A stretch of DNA of 64,000 bases from Micromonospora ureilytica (GTDB lineage: Bacteria > Actinomycetota > Actinomycetes > Mycobacteriales > Micromonosporaceae), in NCBI RefSeq assembly GCF_015751765.1, contig NZ_JADOTX010000001.1, positions 4,960,001 through 5,024,000 of the forward strand. The letters are read 5' to 3'. Numbering within the stretch: the stretch's first letter is position 1; each line of letters opens with the position of its first letter. This document shows, one piece after another, positions 44,743 through 53,781 of the stretch. The position numbers and the translations under genes were made by a program. The notes beneath the pieces are model-generated. The model made no database searches, was not told where the DNA came from, and was given only the letters and a program-made list of their open reading frames with translations.

Positions 44743-44770
44743 AATCTATCCACCCTGCTGGGCCCGCAAA
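44743..44770 (-). promoter_or_regulatory. housekeeping-type promoter of the HAD-GH65 operon
   Basis: On the minus strand TTTGCG (44770-44765) and TAGATT (44748-44743) are 16 bases apart, a fair sigma-70-like pair directly ahead of the HAD gene start at 44736. Confidence 0.5.
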
Positions 44771-44795
44771 CCCGTTTCCGCCGCCCTGAGGCGTT

Positions 44796-45260
44796 TCAGT
44801 TCGGTCGCAGCGTCCAGATCACGGTCATCGCCGCTGTCGGCTTCCCGTCCTCGGTGGCGATTTCCACAGCGATGGGGAATTCCGGGCGCTGACCGGCCTC
44901 CAGCTCCTCGATCACCTCGACTGCCGGCCGGCCGAGTCGCGCGGTGGCCAGCACCGGACCCATGGCGAGTTTCCGGTAGGCGATCTCGGCCCGGACGGCC
45001 AGCGGCACGGCTCGGTCGAGCAGCTGACCGAAGGCGGCAAGCACGACCGCGCCGGAGGCCGTCTCGCCGAGTGTGAACATGGCGCCGGCGTGCGGTCCGC
45101 CGATGTGGTTGTGGGTGGCCGGCGAGTCGGGCAGCCGGACGACTGCCCGCACGCCGCCCTCCGCCTCGGGTGCCACCTCGACGAACTCGAGACCGAGCGT
45201 ACGAGCGAACGGCACCGCTTCCAGCATGCCGGCCGCCACCTGGCGGGAGTCGATAGTCAT
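44796..45260 (-). CDS. hotdog-fold thioesterase-like protein (DUF4442)
   Basis: A 154-residue hotdog-fold protein. GVRAVVRLPDSPATHNHIGG, then PHAGAMFTLGETASGAVVLA, gives the long central helix and the His/Asn active-site region of the DUF4442/PaaI-like group. These proteins hydrolyse acyl-CoA thioesters, though the substrate here is unknown. The start ATG is preceded by TAACGT with a 6-base gap, a leaderless promoter, so the operon with the HAD gene upstream on the map is not continued into it. It is monocistronic. Confidence 0.85.
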   Translation of the reverse strand: MTIDSRQVAAGMLEAVPFARTLGLEFVEVAPEAEGGVRAVVRLPDSPATHNHIGGPHAGAMFTLGETASGAVVLAAFGQLLDRAVPLAVRAEIAYRKLAMGPVLATARLGRPAVEVIEELEAGQRPEFPIAVEIATEDGKPTAAMTVIWTLRPN

Positions 45261-45266
45261 GGCCCG

Positions 45267-45272
45267 ACGTTA
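45267..45272 (-). promoter_or_regulatory. -10 box of leaderless thioesterase transcript
   Basis: On the minus strand TAACGT is followed after 6 bases by the ATG at 45260, and no ribosome-binding site is seen. Confidence 0.5.
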
Positions 45273-45323
45273 CTCATCGGTAACCAGGCCGGCAACCAGC
45301 AACTCTCGCCGGCGGCGGCATGC

Positions 45324-46334
45324 TCAGAGGTTGGCGATGGTGCGCAGGATCTCCGCGTAGAAGTTGCCGTCGATGCTGCGGAAGAACGCGAAGTCCTGGC
45401 CCGGGTCGCCGAAGAACGGACGCAGCGTCCAGGCCAGTTGGGTGCCGACGAACCCGAAGAGCAGGATCCAGATGTAGAGCAGCGTCATGCTGGCCGGCCG
45501 TTGCGCCGGCTCGCCGCCTCGGGCGGTACGGCCGTCCCACGGGCGCTGCGCCACGTAGCCGGGCGGCAGCATGCCCGGCGGGAACGGGGCGCCGGCCGGC
45601 TGCCCGGCCCCCTGAGTCGGAACCTGGGCCGGAGCCGGCGCTGTCGTCACGGCGCCGTTCGGCGTCGACTCGGCCACCGCGGCTCCGGCCGGCACGGCGA
45701 CCGGTTCGGCGCTCTGGCCGGTGGCCGCTGCCGCTGCCGGCGTCGCCCCGACGGCCACCGCGGCCGGCACGGCCTGGACCGGCGCCTGGGCGGCGGCCTG
45801 CTCGCCCACCTTGGCGTTGGCGGCCTCCGGCGCGAGCAGGCCGTGGTCGTTGAGCACCTGCATCCCGCTGGTCAGGAAGCGCAACCCGACAAGCGCCGAC
45901 AGGGTCAGGATCGCCACGTTGAGCAGCTTGAAGAACCCGTAGTCGTTGGCGGTGATCAGAAAGAAGAGGCTGATCGGCGCGAACGCCACCGCGAGCATCG
46001 AGGTGACAGTGATCGCCACCATCACCAGCGCCAACGACTGTCGCACCGAGAGTCGGGCGCCGAAGACCAGGTTAAACAGGTAGAGCGTGGGCAGGCAGAT
46101 GGCCAGCGTGACCAGGAACAGCAGTGGCAGCTTCAGCGCCGAGGTCAGTGCCATCAGCGGACTGTGGAAGAAGCCCAGCACCGCCCCGTAGCAGGCCAAC
46201 GCGATTGCGGAACTGGTCAGCATCCGCCCGGTCAGGGCGTTGAGGTCACGCTCGGCCACGATCTGCTGCCAGATGCCCTCGCGATCCCGCAGGATGCGCT
46301 CGATGACGAGCGGGCTGGGACGGTCACCCGACAC
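45324..46334 (-). CDS. polytopic membrane protein with Ala/Pro-rich loop, function unknown
   Basis: A 336-residue membrane protein. Residues 1-30 are cytosolic (PSPLVIERILRDREGIWQQI). Helices at about 35-60, 68-90, 105-130 and 138-158 follow, then a long Ala/Pro/Thr-rich soluble stretch to about 270 and a last helix (MTLLYIWILLFGFVGTQLAW). The C-terminus WTLRPFFGDPGQDFAFFRSI, then DGNFYAEILRTI, is the most conserved-looking part. Similar proteins in other phyla have been called actin-binding WH2 proteins, which I regard as unreliable. GTG at 46334 has GAGAGGGG upstream. It stands 94 bases downstream of an ABC ATPase gene on the same strand. Confidence 0.65.
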   Translation of the reverse strand: MSGDRPSPLVIERILRDREGIWQQIVAERDLNALTGRMLTSSAIALACYGAVLGFFHSPLMALTSALKLPLLFLVTLAICLPTLYLFNLVFGARLSVRQSLALVMVAITVTSMLAVAFAPISLFFLITANDYGFFKLLNVAILTLSALVGLRFLTSGMQVLNDHGLLAPEAANAKVGEQAAAQAPVQAVPAAVAVGATPAAAAATGQSAEPVAVPAGAAVAESTPNGAVTTAPAPAQVPTQGAGQPAGAPFPPGMLPPGYVAQRPWDGRTARGGEPAQRPASMTLLYIWILLFGFVGTQLAWTLRPFFGDPGQDFAFFRSIDGNFYAEILRTIANL

Positions 46335-46391
46335 GGGTGCACCCCTCTCGGTGGACTTTCACAGTGGACTGGGTGGGCAGACGGTAGGACA

Positions 46392-46415
46392 CGGGGTGGC
46401 GAGCCCGCCACCCCG
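46392..46415 (-). terminator. terminator of the sugar-ABC ATPase gene
   Basis: A perfect 10-bp stem (46392-46401 with 46406-46415) and a 4-base loop lie 14 bases beyond the ATPase stop codon, separating it from the membrane protein gene. Confidence 0.8.
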
Positions 46416-46428
46416 CTCCGGCGCGTCG

Positions 46429-47727
46429 TCAGCGCCAACCCACGTCGATCCGGTCGCCGCGCTCGTCGAAGAAATGCAGCGCGTCCATCCGCACCGAGAC
46501 GGCGAGCGGGTGACCGGCGCTGACCGCCGGGTACGGCGCCAGCCGCACCGCCAGCTCCGCCGGGCGTCGGTGGTGCCGGCCCGGATCGGGGAGCACGCTG
46601 GTCTGGACGCCGCTGGCCGGCGGCTCCTGCGCCTCCACCGGCTTGCCGGTGAGCCGCTGCATCACCGAGCCGAACCGGCGCAGGCCGCGCTGGCCGACCG
46701 GCGGCGGTTCGAGCGGTGCGCCCATCTCGTCGACCACGATCGCGGTCGCGCCGATGTCGAGGAACGCCAACGACTCGTGCCCGTGGTGCTCCAGGTAGCG
46801 GATCCGCCCGCGCAGCACGTCGCCGGGGCTGTCCGGTGCGACCGGGGTGAGCGCCTCGGCCCGCATGCCGACCACGATCCGCTCACCGTGGTAGTGCGCC
46901 ACCGCCCGACTGCGGATGTCGTTCCAGGGCAGGTAGAGCGACTGGTCACCGAGGTTGAGCGTGACGTACCGGTCGAGGTGGACGTAGACCGACGCCTCCA
47001 GCAGGTTCATCCGTGGGCTGCCCAGGAACGCTGCCACGTAGAGCGTCGCCGGTCGGCCGTACACCTGGGTTGGTGTGCCCACGTCCTGGAGCACGCCGCG
47101 GCGCATGATGGCCACCCGGTCGGCCATGGTGAGCGCCTCGGCCTGGTCGTGCGTGACGTAGACGGTGGTGACGCCCAGCTCCCGGGTCAGGCCCGAGATC
47201 TCCGCCCGCAGCTCGGCCCGGAGACCGCTGTCCAGGTTGGACAACGGCTCGTCCATCAGGAACAGGCCGGGCCGGCGGACGATCGCCCGGCCCATCGCGA
47301 CCCGCTGCCGTTGCCCGCCGGAGAGCTGACCCGGCTTGCGGGCCAGCACGTCGCCGATGCCCAGCGCGCTCGCCACGTCACTGACCCGCTCACCCCTCGG
47401 CTCGGGCTCGATCCCGGCCAGCCGCAGCGGAAAAGCGATGTTGTCGCCGACTGTCATGTGCGGGTAGAGCGCGAAGTCCTGGAAGACCATGGCGATCTTG
47501 CGGTCCCGTGGGGGGAGGTCGTTCGCCAACTCCCCGTCGAGCATGACCGCGCCGGTGGTCGGGTCCTCCAACCCGGCGATCATTCGCAGCACCGTCGACT
47601 TGCCGCACCCGGACGGCCCAAGCAGCACCATGAACTCGCCGTCGTTGACATCGAGATTGATGCTGTCGACGGCAATCGTGCCATCCCGGAAAACCTTGGT
47701 CACATCCTTGAGCGTGACGGTGCTCAC
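46429..47727 (-). CDS. sugar ABC transporter ATP-binding protein (UgpC/MsiK type)
   Basis: A 432-residue ATPase of the carbohydrate importer family. Walker A is LLGPSGCGKST, the Q-loop is VFQDFALYPHMTVGDN, the signature is LSGGQRQRVAMGRAI, Walker B is LFLMDEPLSNLD, and the switch His is in VYVTHDQAEA. The C-terminal 180 residues are the regulatory TOBE-like domain of MsiK/MalK. No permease or binding-protein gene is nearby, so it is probably a shared ATPase serving several sugar importers. GTG at 47727 is preceded by GAGGGGGAAG; a start at 47781 would add 18 unlikely residues. Confidence 0.9.
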   Translation of the reverse strand: MSTVTLKDVTKVFRDGTIAVDSINLDVNDGEFMVLLGPSGCGKSTVLRMIAGLEDPTTGAVMLDGELANDLPPRDRKIAMVFQDFALYPHMTVGDNIAFPLRLAGIEPEPRGERVSDVASALGIGDVLARKPGQLSGGQRQRVAMGRAIVRRPGLFLMDEPLSNLDSGLRAELRAEISGLTRELGVTTVYVTHDQAEALTMADRVAIMRRGVLQDVGTPTQVYGRPATLYVAAFLGSPRMNLLEASVYVHLDRYVTLNLGDQSLYLPWNDIRSRAVAHYHGERIVVGMRAEALTPVAPDSPGDVLRGRIRYLEHHGHESLAFLDIGATAIVVDEMGAPLEPPPVGQRGLRRFGSVMQRLTGKPVEAQEPPASGVQTSVLPDPGRHHRRPAELAVRLAPYPAVSAGHPLAVSVRMDALHFFDERGDRIDVGWR

Positions 47728-47850
47728 CGTCTTCCCCCTCAGCGCGTCGGCCGAACCCCACAAGACTGTGACCAGGATCATGGGTTTGTGACATCGGGTA
47801 AACGTCTCATGTTCGGTCGATGACGCTGCTATTAAACGACAGAAGTCCGA

Positions 47851-50061
47851 TCAACAGCGCGTTGACGGCTCGCCCGGCTCTCCGAGGAACACCCGGCGCA
47901 CCACCCGCTCCGCCGCCCGCCCGTCGTCCATCGTGCAGAACCGGGCCCGGAAATGCTCGCGGGCCTTCTCCGCCGCGTCCGAGCGCACCGCGTCGGTACG
48001 GAACAGGTCGAGCAGATCGGCGAAAGTGGACGCCACCGACCCCGGCGGTTCGGCCGTCACGTCGAAGTAGACCCCCCGGGCCAGCTGGTACGCCTCCCAG
48101 TCCGGGGTGTAGAGCACGATCGGCCGGTCCAGCACCGCGTAGTCGAACATGGCCGACGAGTAGTCGGTGACCAACACGTCCGCCACCAGGTAGAGGTCCT
48201 CCACCCGCTGGTGGCCGCTGACGTCGCGAACCCGCTCCCAGTCCTTCGGCTGGCCGGGACGTCGATCACGGTCGTGGAAGTAGTGGCTGCGCATCAGCAA
48301 CCGGCCCGAATCGCCCAGCGCCTGGACGAACCGGTCCGGGTCGAACGGCGGCCGGTAACCGGGCAGGTGCTCGCGGTGCGTCGGGGCGTACAGGACGACA
48401 TGCTCGTCGGGGTCGAGGCCGAACTCCGCGCGGAGTCGGCGCACCTCGTCCGGGCCGGCGGTGACCAGGCGGTCGTTGCGCGGGTACCCCACCTCCAGGG
48501 TGGTGTACGTGGCCGGGTACGCCCGGTCCCACATCTGGGTGGAGAAGCTGTTGGCGCTGACGCTGTAGTCCCAGCGGTCCACCCGGCGCAACAGCCCGGC
48601 GAAGTCCATCCGGCCCGCGCCGATCGGGTGGCGCTGCTGATCCAGCCCCATCACCTTGACCGGCGTGCCGTGGTGGGTCTGCACGTGCACCTGTTCCGGT
48701 CGCTTGCGGACGAAGTCCGGAAAGTTGACGTTGTTGACCAGCCACCGGGCGCGGGCGAGCACCCGGTAGTACGCCGGCGTGCCGGCCACCACGTACTCCA
48801 CCCCGGTCGGCACGGCGTCCACCCGGTCCCGGCGCACCACCCACACCCCGCGCACCTCCGGCGCCAACCGGCGGGCGACCTCGTAGATGGCCGCCGGGTT
48901 GCAGGAGTATCCCCGGTACCAGTACGCGGCGTACACCGCGAGCGTCGGGTCGACCGGCCGCCGCAACTCGGCCCGGTAGTACTCGCGCAGCAGCCCGTCG
49001 CGGGTCAGCCGGGCACCGCGCCGGGCGACCGGGCCGACAGTGCGCCGAGCGGTGCGGGCCCGCCGGCGGGCGGCGTCGCGTGCCCGGCTGGCGGCCCGCA
49101 ACGCGCTGAAGGTGCGCCACCGGCCGGACGCGACGAGCTTGTGCTTGATCCCCTCGACCCCGTCCGGCACCGGATAGCCGCCGGGCGGCAGCCAACGCTC
49201 GTAGTCGGCGGTGATCTGCGCGAAGAACGCCTCCCGCAGCTCCGGCGCGATCCGCTGACCGTTGCCGAGCACGGTCAGGTAGTGCCAGATCATCCGTTCG
49301 AAGACCGCCGGCCGCAGGGCCTCCGTCGCCGGCCCCCACGAATCCATCAGGTGGAAGACCCGGTGCCACTGCGGAAAGACCTCGAAGTGCCGGTCACCCC
49401 GGGTCCGGGTGATCGCGCCGGCACGGCGTTGGCGGTAGTTGACACAGACCCGGTCCAGTACGCCGATCCGGTGCGCGGCCATCAGCACCGGGTAGCTGAA
49501 CGAGACGTCCTCGTACCAGCCGGGCGCGAAGCGCAACCCCAGGTCGACGAGGAACTCCCGCCGGACCAGTCGGTTCCACGCGGTGTGCAGCAGATGCATC
49601 GCCCGCGGCCGGTCCCGCAACCGAAACGTGCCCGGGCCCGGTGCCTCCGGAAACACCTCGGCCATCGCGCTGCGGGTCGCGGTGTCGTTCCAGTGGGCGC
49701 GGACGTGGTCGACGAGCAGGACGTCCGGGCGGGTGACCCGCAACCGCTCGGCGACCTCGGTCAGGCACTCCGGAGCCAGCCAGTCGTCACCGTCGAGGAA
49801 CCACACGTACTCGCCGACGGCCCGGTCCAGCCCGATGTTCCGGGCCGGACCGAGACCGACGTTCTCCGCCAGCCGGACCGAACGGACCCGCTGGTCGCGG
49901 GCCGCGTACTCGTCGATGATGTCGCCGCTGGCGTCCGGCGAGCAGTCGTCGACGGCGATCACCTCGATGTCGGTCTCCGGCTGACCGAGGATGGAGTCCA
50001 GGCATTCCCGCAGGTATCCCTGCACCCGGAAGGCCGGCACCACGAAGCTGATCAGGGTCAT
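47851..50061 (-). CDS. bifunctional glycosyltransferase GT2 / TagF-like CDP-glycerol glycerophosphotransferase
   Basis: A 736-residue fusion. Residues 1-230 are a GT-A glycosyltransferase: SFVVPAFRVQGYLRECLDSI, VIAVDDCSPDASGD, and the DXD-type FLDGDDWLAP. Residues 345-730 resemble TagF/TarF teichoic-acid polymerases, with NVNFPDFVRKRPEQVHVQTH, THHGTPVKVMGLDQ, YAPTHREH and VTDYSSAMFDYAVLDRPIVL. It should build or extend a poly(alditol-phosphate) chain at the membrane. It is the last gene of a cluster with a CDP-alcohol transferase and an ABC exporter, which supports a wall-polymer role. The exact polymer is unknown. Confidence 0.85.
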   Translation of the reverse strand: MTLISFVVPAFRVQGYLRECLDSILGQPETDIEVIAVDDCSPDASGDIIDEYAARDQRVRSVRLAENVGLGPARNIGLDRAVGEYVWFLDGDDWLAPECLTEVAERLRVTRPDVLLVDHVRAHWNDTATRSAMAEVFPEAPGPGTFRLRDRPRAMHLLHTAWNRLVRREFLVDLGLRFAPGWYEDVSFSYPVLMAAHRIGVLDRVCVNYRQRRAGAITRTRGDRHFEVFPQWHRVFHLMDSWGPATEALRPAVFERMIWHYLTVLGNGQRIAPELREAFFAQITADYERWLPPGGYPVPDGVEGIKHKLVASGRWRTFSALRAASRARDAARRRARTARRTVGPVARRGARLTRDGLLREYYRAELRRPVDPTLAVYAAYWYRGYSCNPAAIYEVARRLAPEVRGVWVVRRDRVDAVPTGVEYVVAGTPAYYRVLARARWLVNNVNFPDFVRKRPEQVHVQTHHGTPVKVMGLDQQRHPIGAGRMDFAGLLRRVDRWDYSVSANSFSTQMWDRAYPATYTTLEVGYPRNDRLVTAGPDEVRRLRAEFGLDPDEHVVLYAPTHREHLPGYRPPFDPDRFVQALGDSGRLLMRSHYFHDRDRRPGQPKDWERVRDVSGHQRVEDLYLVADVLVTDYSSAMFDYAVLDRPIVLYTPDWEAYQLARGVYFDVTAEPPGSVASTFADLLDLFRTDAVRSDAAEKAREHFRARFCTMDDGRAAERVVRRVFLGEPGEPSTRC

Positions 50062-50076
50062 CCGGCCGTCCCTCCG

Positions 50077-52137
50077 TCAGCGCGGCACGGCACCTCCAGC
50101 GCCCGCCGGCGCCACCGACGCCCGCGCGCTACGGGCCGGTCGCACGAACCAGGCCAGGACGGCGCTCACCACGAAAACCACGAGAAGGTACGCACCGAGT
50201 GTAGCCAGTCCGATACCCGCAATTCCGGCGATCGCCGCGAGGGCCAACAGCACCGAGCGGCCGTCCCAACCCAGCGTCGCCGCGTGCAGAGGCGGTGCCA
50301 CCTGCCGCTTCTCCAGCCGGGCGGTCAGGTCGTAGTGGTGCACGGTGAGCACGAAGACATACCCGAAGATCAGCCAGCCGGGTGCCCCGCCGACCACCCC
50401 GACCGCGATGGCGAACAGGTACTCGGCGGCCCGCAACGCGGCGGGCACCAGCCAGTCCAGCGGACCGTTGTGTGCCGCTCCCGCGCCCAGCCCGGCGACG
50501 AGCAGCACCAGCAGCGCCACCGGCAGCGCCCAGCGCAGCCCCTCGGGCGTGTCACTCAGCAACGCCCCGACCAGTAGCACCGCCGGGCCGAGCGCGGCGA
50601 TCACTGCCAGGGTCAGCGGCCCCATCGGGCGGACCACCGGCAACCAGCGGGCCAACGGCCCGTCGTCGCGGTGCAGGGTGGCGTCGACAGTGTCCAGCAC
50701 CGGCACCCACATCCAGCGGGCCCGCAGCGTCCGCAGAGCCCCGGTGTACGCGAACGCCAGCACCCCCCAGACCAGCACGGCGATCAGGCTGACCAGCGGG
50801 TTGAACAGCGCCACTGTCACCGCGATCAGCGCCCACCGCTCACCGATCGGGAAGACCACTGTCCGCTTCAGCCAGTACGACACCGACCCGGTGTCCGCCT
50901 GCACCCGCGTCGACGCCGCGTTGAGCCGGTCACCGATCCCGCCGCTGGCGCTCGTCGCCGTACGCGGCCGACGGGCCGCCTCGTCGTGCAGCACCCCGTA
51001 CCAGGTGTCGGTCATGTGCCGGACGGTCTGCAAGGTCATCGCGGCGATCGCGAGCGCCCACCCGTTGCCCAGCCCGGCGTGGCTCACCCCGAAGCCCAGC
51101 CCGGCGTAGACCAGGTACTCCTTGGCCCGGTCCGCCATCGTGTCCAGCCAGCCGCCCCAGGCGCTGAAGTGCCGGGTGTAGCGGGCCAGCTGGCCGTCCA
51201 CGCAGTCCAGCACGAAGCCGAGGTAGAGCAGCACCGCGCCAGCGACCAGCGCCCGTCGCCCACCGGCCCCGAACAGCACCGCCGCGCCCAACGCGAAGAG
51301 CACCGAGATCACCGTCACCCCGGTCGGGGTGAGCCGGAGCCGGGCCGAGAGCCGGACCACGAGCGGCGACCAGGTGCTGACGAAGTAGGTGGAGAAGAAG
51401 TCGTCCTTCTCCTTCACCGACAGCCGCAGCTCGGCCCGGTCCTCGTCGACAGCTGTCACCGCCGCCTCGGCAGCGGTCAGCCCGGCCTGGTCCTCGACCC
51501 GGTGGGCGACGAGCAGGCGTACCCGCTGAGCGAAGATCAGGGTGCCGAGCGCCGCGAGGCCCGCGAAGAGCCGGTCCACGGCGGACCCGGGGCCACCGGC
51601 CGCGACCGACCCCCCGGACCCGGCCCCGCCGGTCGCCGGCAGCGGCGCCACGTCGCCGGCCGGGCCGATCGGGGCGGCGACGGGGAGCAGCCCGGACGCG
51701 GCGGCCCGGGCGGCGGCCGCGAGGGTCGGCAGGTCGTCCACGCCGACCCGCAGCGCGCCGCCGAACACGCCTGTGGCGTCCCCGTCAAGGGCGTCCAACG
51801 CGCCGGCGTCGACCACCTGGCCGCGTTCCTCCCGCACGGCGGTCCGACCGGGCACCGGCGGGTCGCCGAGCACCAACGCCACAGTGGGCCCCACCGGGCT
51901 GGTGGCCAGGTGCCGCAGTACGGCGGTGTGCGCGACCAGGTCCGTGCCGGTGATCAGCACGGGCGCGGTCGCGGTGGCGACCAGGTCGGTCAGCTCGTCG
52001 AGGTTGGCGGCGAAGCGCACCTCGTTTGCCCCGGCCTGGCGCAACTGGGCGGCCAGGCGGTCGGCCAGTGGCTCGCCGGTGGCCGTGGTCAGGCCCGCCG
52101 CGGGCCTCCCGGCGGCGAGCACGATCGCGAGCGTCAC
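50077..52137 (-). CDS. CDP-alcohol phosphatidyltransferase fused to degenerate nucleotidyltransferase-like N-domain (DUF5941 type)
   Basis: A 686-residue membrane enzyme. The N-terminal 170 residues look like a nucleotidyltransferase fold (MTLAIVLAAGRPAAGLTTAT), but the Gly-rich loop and basic residue are not canonical, so it may be inactive. The central CDP-alcohol site is complete: DGQLARYTRHFSAWGGWLDT followed by MADRAKE, which fits D-G-x2-A-R-x8-G-x3-D-x3-D. About ten membrane helices follow to the C-terminus. It should transfer an alcohol phosphate from a CDP-alcohol to a lipid or polymer. GTG at 52137 overlaps the ABC ATPase stop by 4 bp. Confidence 0.8.
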   Translation of the reverse strand: MTLAIVLAAGRPAAGLTTATGEPLADRLAAQLRQAGANEVRFAANLDELTDLVATATAPVLITGTDLVAHTAVLRHLATSPVGPTVALVLGDPPVPGRTAVREERGQVVDAGALDALDGDATGVFGGALRVGVDDLPTLAAAARAAASGLLPVAAPIGPAGDVAPLPATGGAGSGGSVAAGGPGSAVDRLFAGLAALGTLIFAQRVRLLVAHRVEDQAGLTAAEAAVTAVDEDRAELRLSVKEKDDFFSTYFVSTWSPLVVRLSARLRLTPTGVTVISVLFALGAAVLFGAGGRRALVAGAVLLYLGFVLDCVDGQLARYTRHFSAWGGWLDTMADRAKEYLVYAGLGFGVSHAGLGNGWALAIAAMTLQTVRHMTDTWYGVLHDEAARRPRTATSASGGIGDRLNAASTRVQADTGSVSYWLKRTVVFPIGERWALIAVTVALFNPLVSLIAVLVWGVLAFAYTGALRTLRARWMWVPVLDTVDATLHRDDGPLARWLPVVRPMGPLTLAVIAALGPAVLLVGALLSDTPEGLRWALPVALLVLLVAGLGAGAAHNGPLDWLVPAALRAAEYLFAIAVGVVGGAPGWLIFGYVFVLTVHHYDLTARLEKRQVAPPLHAATLGWDGRSVLLALAAIAGIAGIGLATLGAYLLVVFVVSAVLAWFVRPARSARASVAPAGAGGAVPR

Positions 52138-52880
52138 CGCGGGACCGCGGCGTGGTACGCGTCGAGCGCCTCGGCGATGGTGCCGTCGAGCGTCAACCGG
52201 CCCGCGTCGAGGTACAACCCCCGACGGCAGAACCGGGTCAGGTCCTTTTCGTTGTGTGACACCAGCACCAGCGTGCGCCCCTCCCCGAGCAGACGATCAA
52301 TCGTCGCGTAACACTTCTTGCGGAACTCCGCGTCCCCGACCGCGGTCACCTCGTCCATCAGCAGGATCGGGTGCGGCAGGTGCGAGATGATCGCGAAGCC
52401 CAGCCGCACCTTCATCCCCGACGAGTAGTGCCGCACCGACGTGTCGATGGCCCGTTCCACCTGCTCACCGGCGAACTCGACGATGTCGTCGAAGTGCCGC
52501 TTCAGGTAGCTCGTCGACAGTCCGTGCAGCCCACCGACCAGGTGCAGGTTCTCCCGCCCGGTCAGGTCGTTGGAGAAACCGGCGGACAACTCCAGCAACG
52601 GCGCCACCGCGCCGTGCACCCGGATGCCGCCCTCATCCGGAATGAGCACCCCGGCGATCAGCCGCAGCAGGGTGCTCTTGCCGGTGCCGTTGCGACCGAT
52701 CACCCCGACCGTCTCGCCGGCCTGGACGGTGAACGACACGTCCCGCAGCGGCCAGAACTGGCCGGGCAGCGCGCCACGGCCACCCCGGTGGATGAACAAC
52801 TCGCGCAGCCGCAGCTGACGGCGACGGTTGCGGACGAACCGGATGCCCAGGCCCTCCGCCTCGATGATCGGCGCGGCCAC
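52134..52880 (-). CDS. polysaccharide/teichoic acid ABC exporter, ATP-binding subunit (TagH/Wzt-like)
   Basis: A 248-residue ATPase. Walker A GVIGRNGTGKSTLLRLIAGV, signature VRHYSSGMKVRLGFAI, Walker B HPILLMDEVTAVGD, and switch His in VSHNEKD are present. The Tyr/Ser-Ser-Gly-Met signature and ELSAGFSNDLTGREN segment are typical of wall-polymer exporters of the TagH/Wzt group. It has no C-terminal carbohydrate-binding extension. The gene starts with GTG one base after the permease stop codon, and its own stop overlaps the next start. Together they form a coupled ABC exporter. Confidence 0.93.
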   Translation of the reverse strand: MAAPIIEAEGLGIRFVRNRRRQLRLRELFIHRGGRGALPGQFWPLRDVSFTVQAGETVGVIGRNGTGKSTLLRLIAGVLIPDEGGIRVHGAVAPLLELSAGFSNDLTGRENLHLVGGLHGLSTSYLKRHFDDIVEFAGEQVERAIDTSVRHYSSGMKVRLGFAIISHLPHPILLMDEVTAVGDAEFRKKCYATIDRLLGEGRTLVLVSHNEKDLTRFCRRGLYLDAGRLTLDGTIAEALDAYHAAVPR

Positions 52881-52881
52881 G

Positions 52882-53709
52882 TCAGAGCTCCTTGAGCACG
52901 GCGGGCTCCAACCGGCGGAACGACCACCAACCGGCGGCCAGCACCAGCAGACTGCCGACGATCGTGGTGGCGAGCAGCCGGGCGTCCGGGAACTCGTCCG
53001 GATACCAGATCGCGTGGTGCAACTGGAAGATCCCGACCAGCGGGTTCAGCTCGTAGACCACCTTCAGCCAGCCGGGTAGGCCGGACTCCCGGACCAGGCT
53101 GAGCGGGTAGATGATCGGCGTGGCGTAGAAGAGCACCCGGATGATCAGCCGCATCAACCGTTCCACGTCGCGCATCAGCACGTTCCACGCGGACAGCAGC
53201 AGGGCGAGCCCGGTCAACAGGACGGCCTGGACGGTCACCGCCAGCGGCAGGGAGAGCAGCGACCAGCCGGGGTGGATCCGACCGTGCACCGCGTAGATCA
53301 CCGCGATGGCGATCAGGATCGGCAGGCCCGCCGCGTACTCGGCGAACCGGCCGGTGACCCGGCCGATCGGGAAGACCTGCCGCGGCACGTTCATCGTGGT
53401 GATCAGCCGGGACTGGCCGGTCAGCGCATTCGTCGCCTCGCTCAGCGCCGAACTGGTCCACATCCAGGCGAAGATGCCGGTGATCAGGAACAACGGGTAC
53501 GACCCGGCCGCCTCACCGAGGTGCCGACCGGTGTCCCGGGAGTAGAGCACCCCGAAGACGAACCAGTAGATGGCGCCCATGCCGAGCGGCTCGATCAACG
53601 ACCAGAAGTAGCCCAGCACCGACTGCTGGTACTTGACCGCCAGATCCCGCCGGACCAGGATGCGCAGCGAGTTGCGGTGCGACCACAACGCCGCGACGCC
53701 AGCGGTCAC
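52882..53709 (-). CDS. polysaccharide/teichoic acid ABC exporter, permease subunit (TagG/Wzm-like)
   Basis: A 275-residue ABC-2 type permease with six membrane helices. The start LVRRDLAVKYQQSVLGYFWS and LIEPLGMGAIYWFVFGVL is the amphipathic coupling segment and first helix of TagG/Wzm proteins. RLIIRVLFYATPIIYPLSLV and YELNPLVGIFQLHHAIWY follow in the usual order. The GTG start at 53709 has GGAGG about 8 bases upstream, and a -10-like TAACCT lies at 53741-53746. It is the first gene of the four-gene polymer operon. Confidence 0.92.
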   Translation of the reverse strand: MTAGVAALWSHRNSLRILVRRDLAVKYQQSVLGYFWSLIEPLGMGAIYWFVFGVLYSRDTGRHLGEAAGSYPLFLITGIFAWMWTSSALSEATNALTGQSRLITTMNVPRQVFPIGRVTGRFAEYAAGLPILIAIAVIYAVHGRIHPGWSLLSLPLAVTVQAVLLTGLALLLSAWNVLMRDVERLMRLIIRVLFYATPIIYPLSLVRESGLPGWLKVVYELNPLVGIFQLHHAIWYPDEFPDARLLATTIVGSLLVLAAGWWSFRRLEPAVLKEL

Positions 53710-53781
53710 CGCGAGCCTCCCGCCTCCTGAAACGGACGACAGGTTAGCAGTCGGTGAACGATTGCCCCGAATCGACCGGAC

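Noticed and set aside
47953..50577. An 874-codon frame opposite the GT2-TagF gene
   Set aside because: No recognisable domain and fully antisense to a gene with clear GT-A and TagF motifs.
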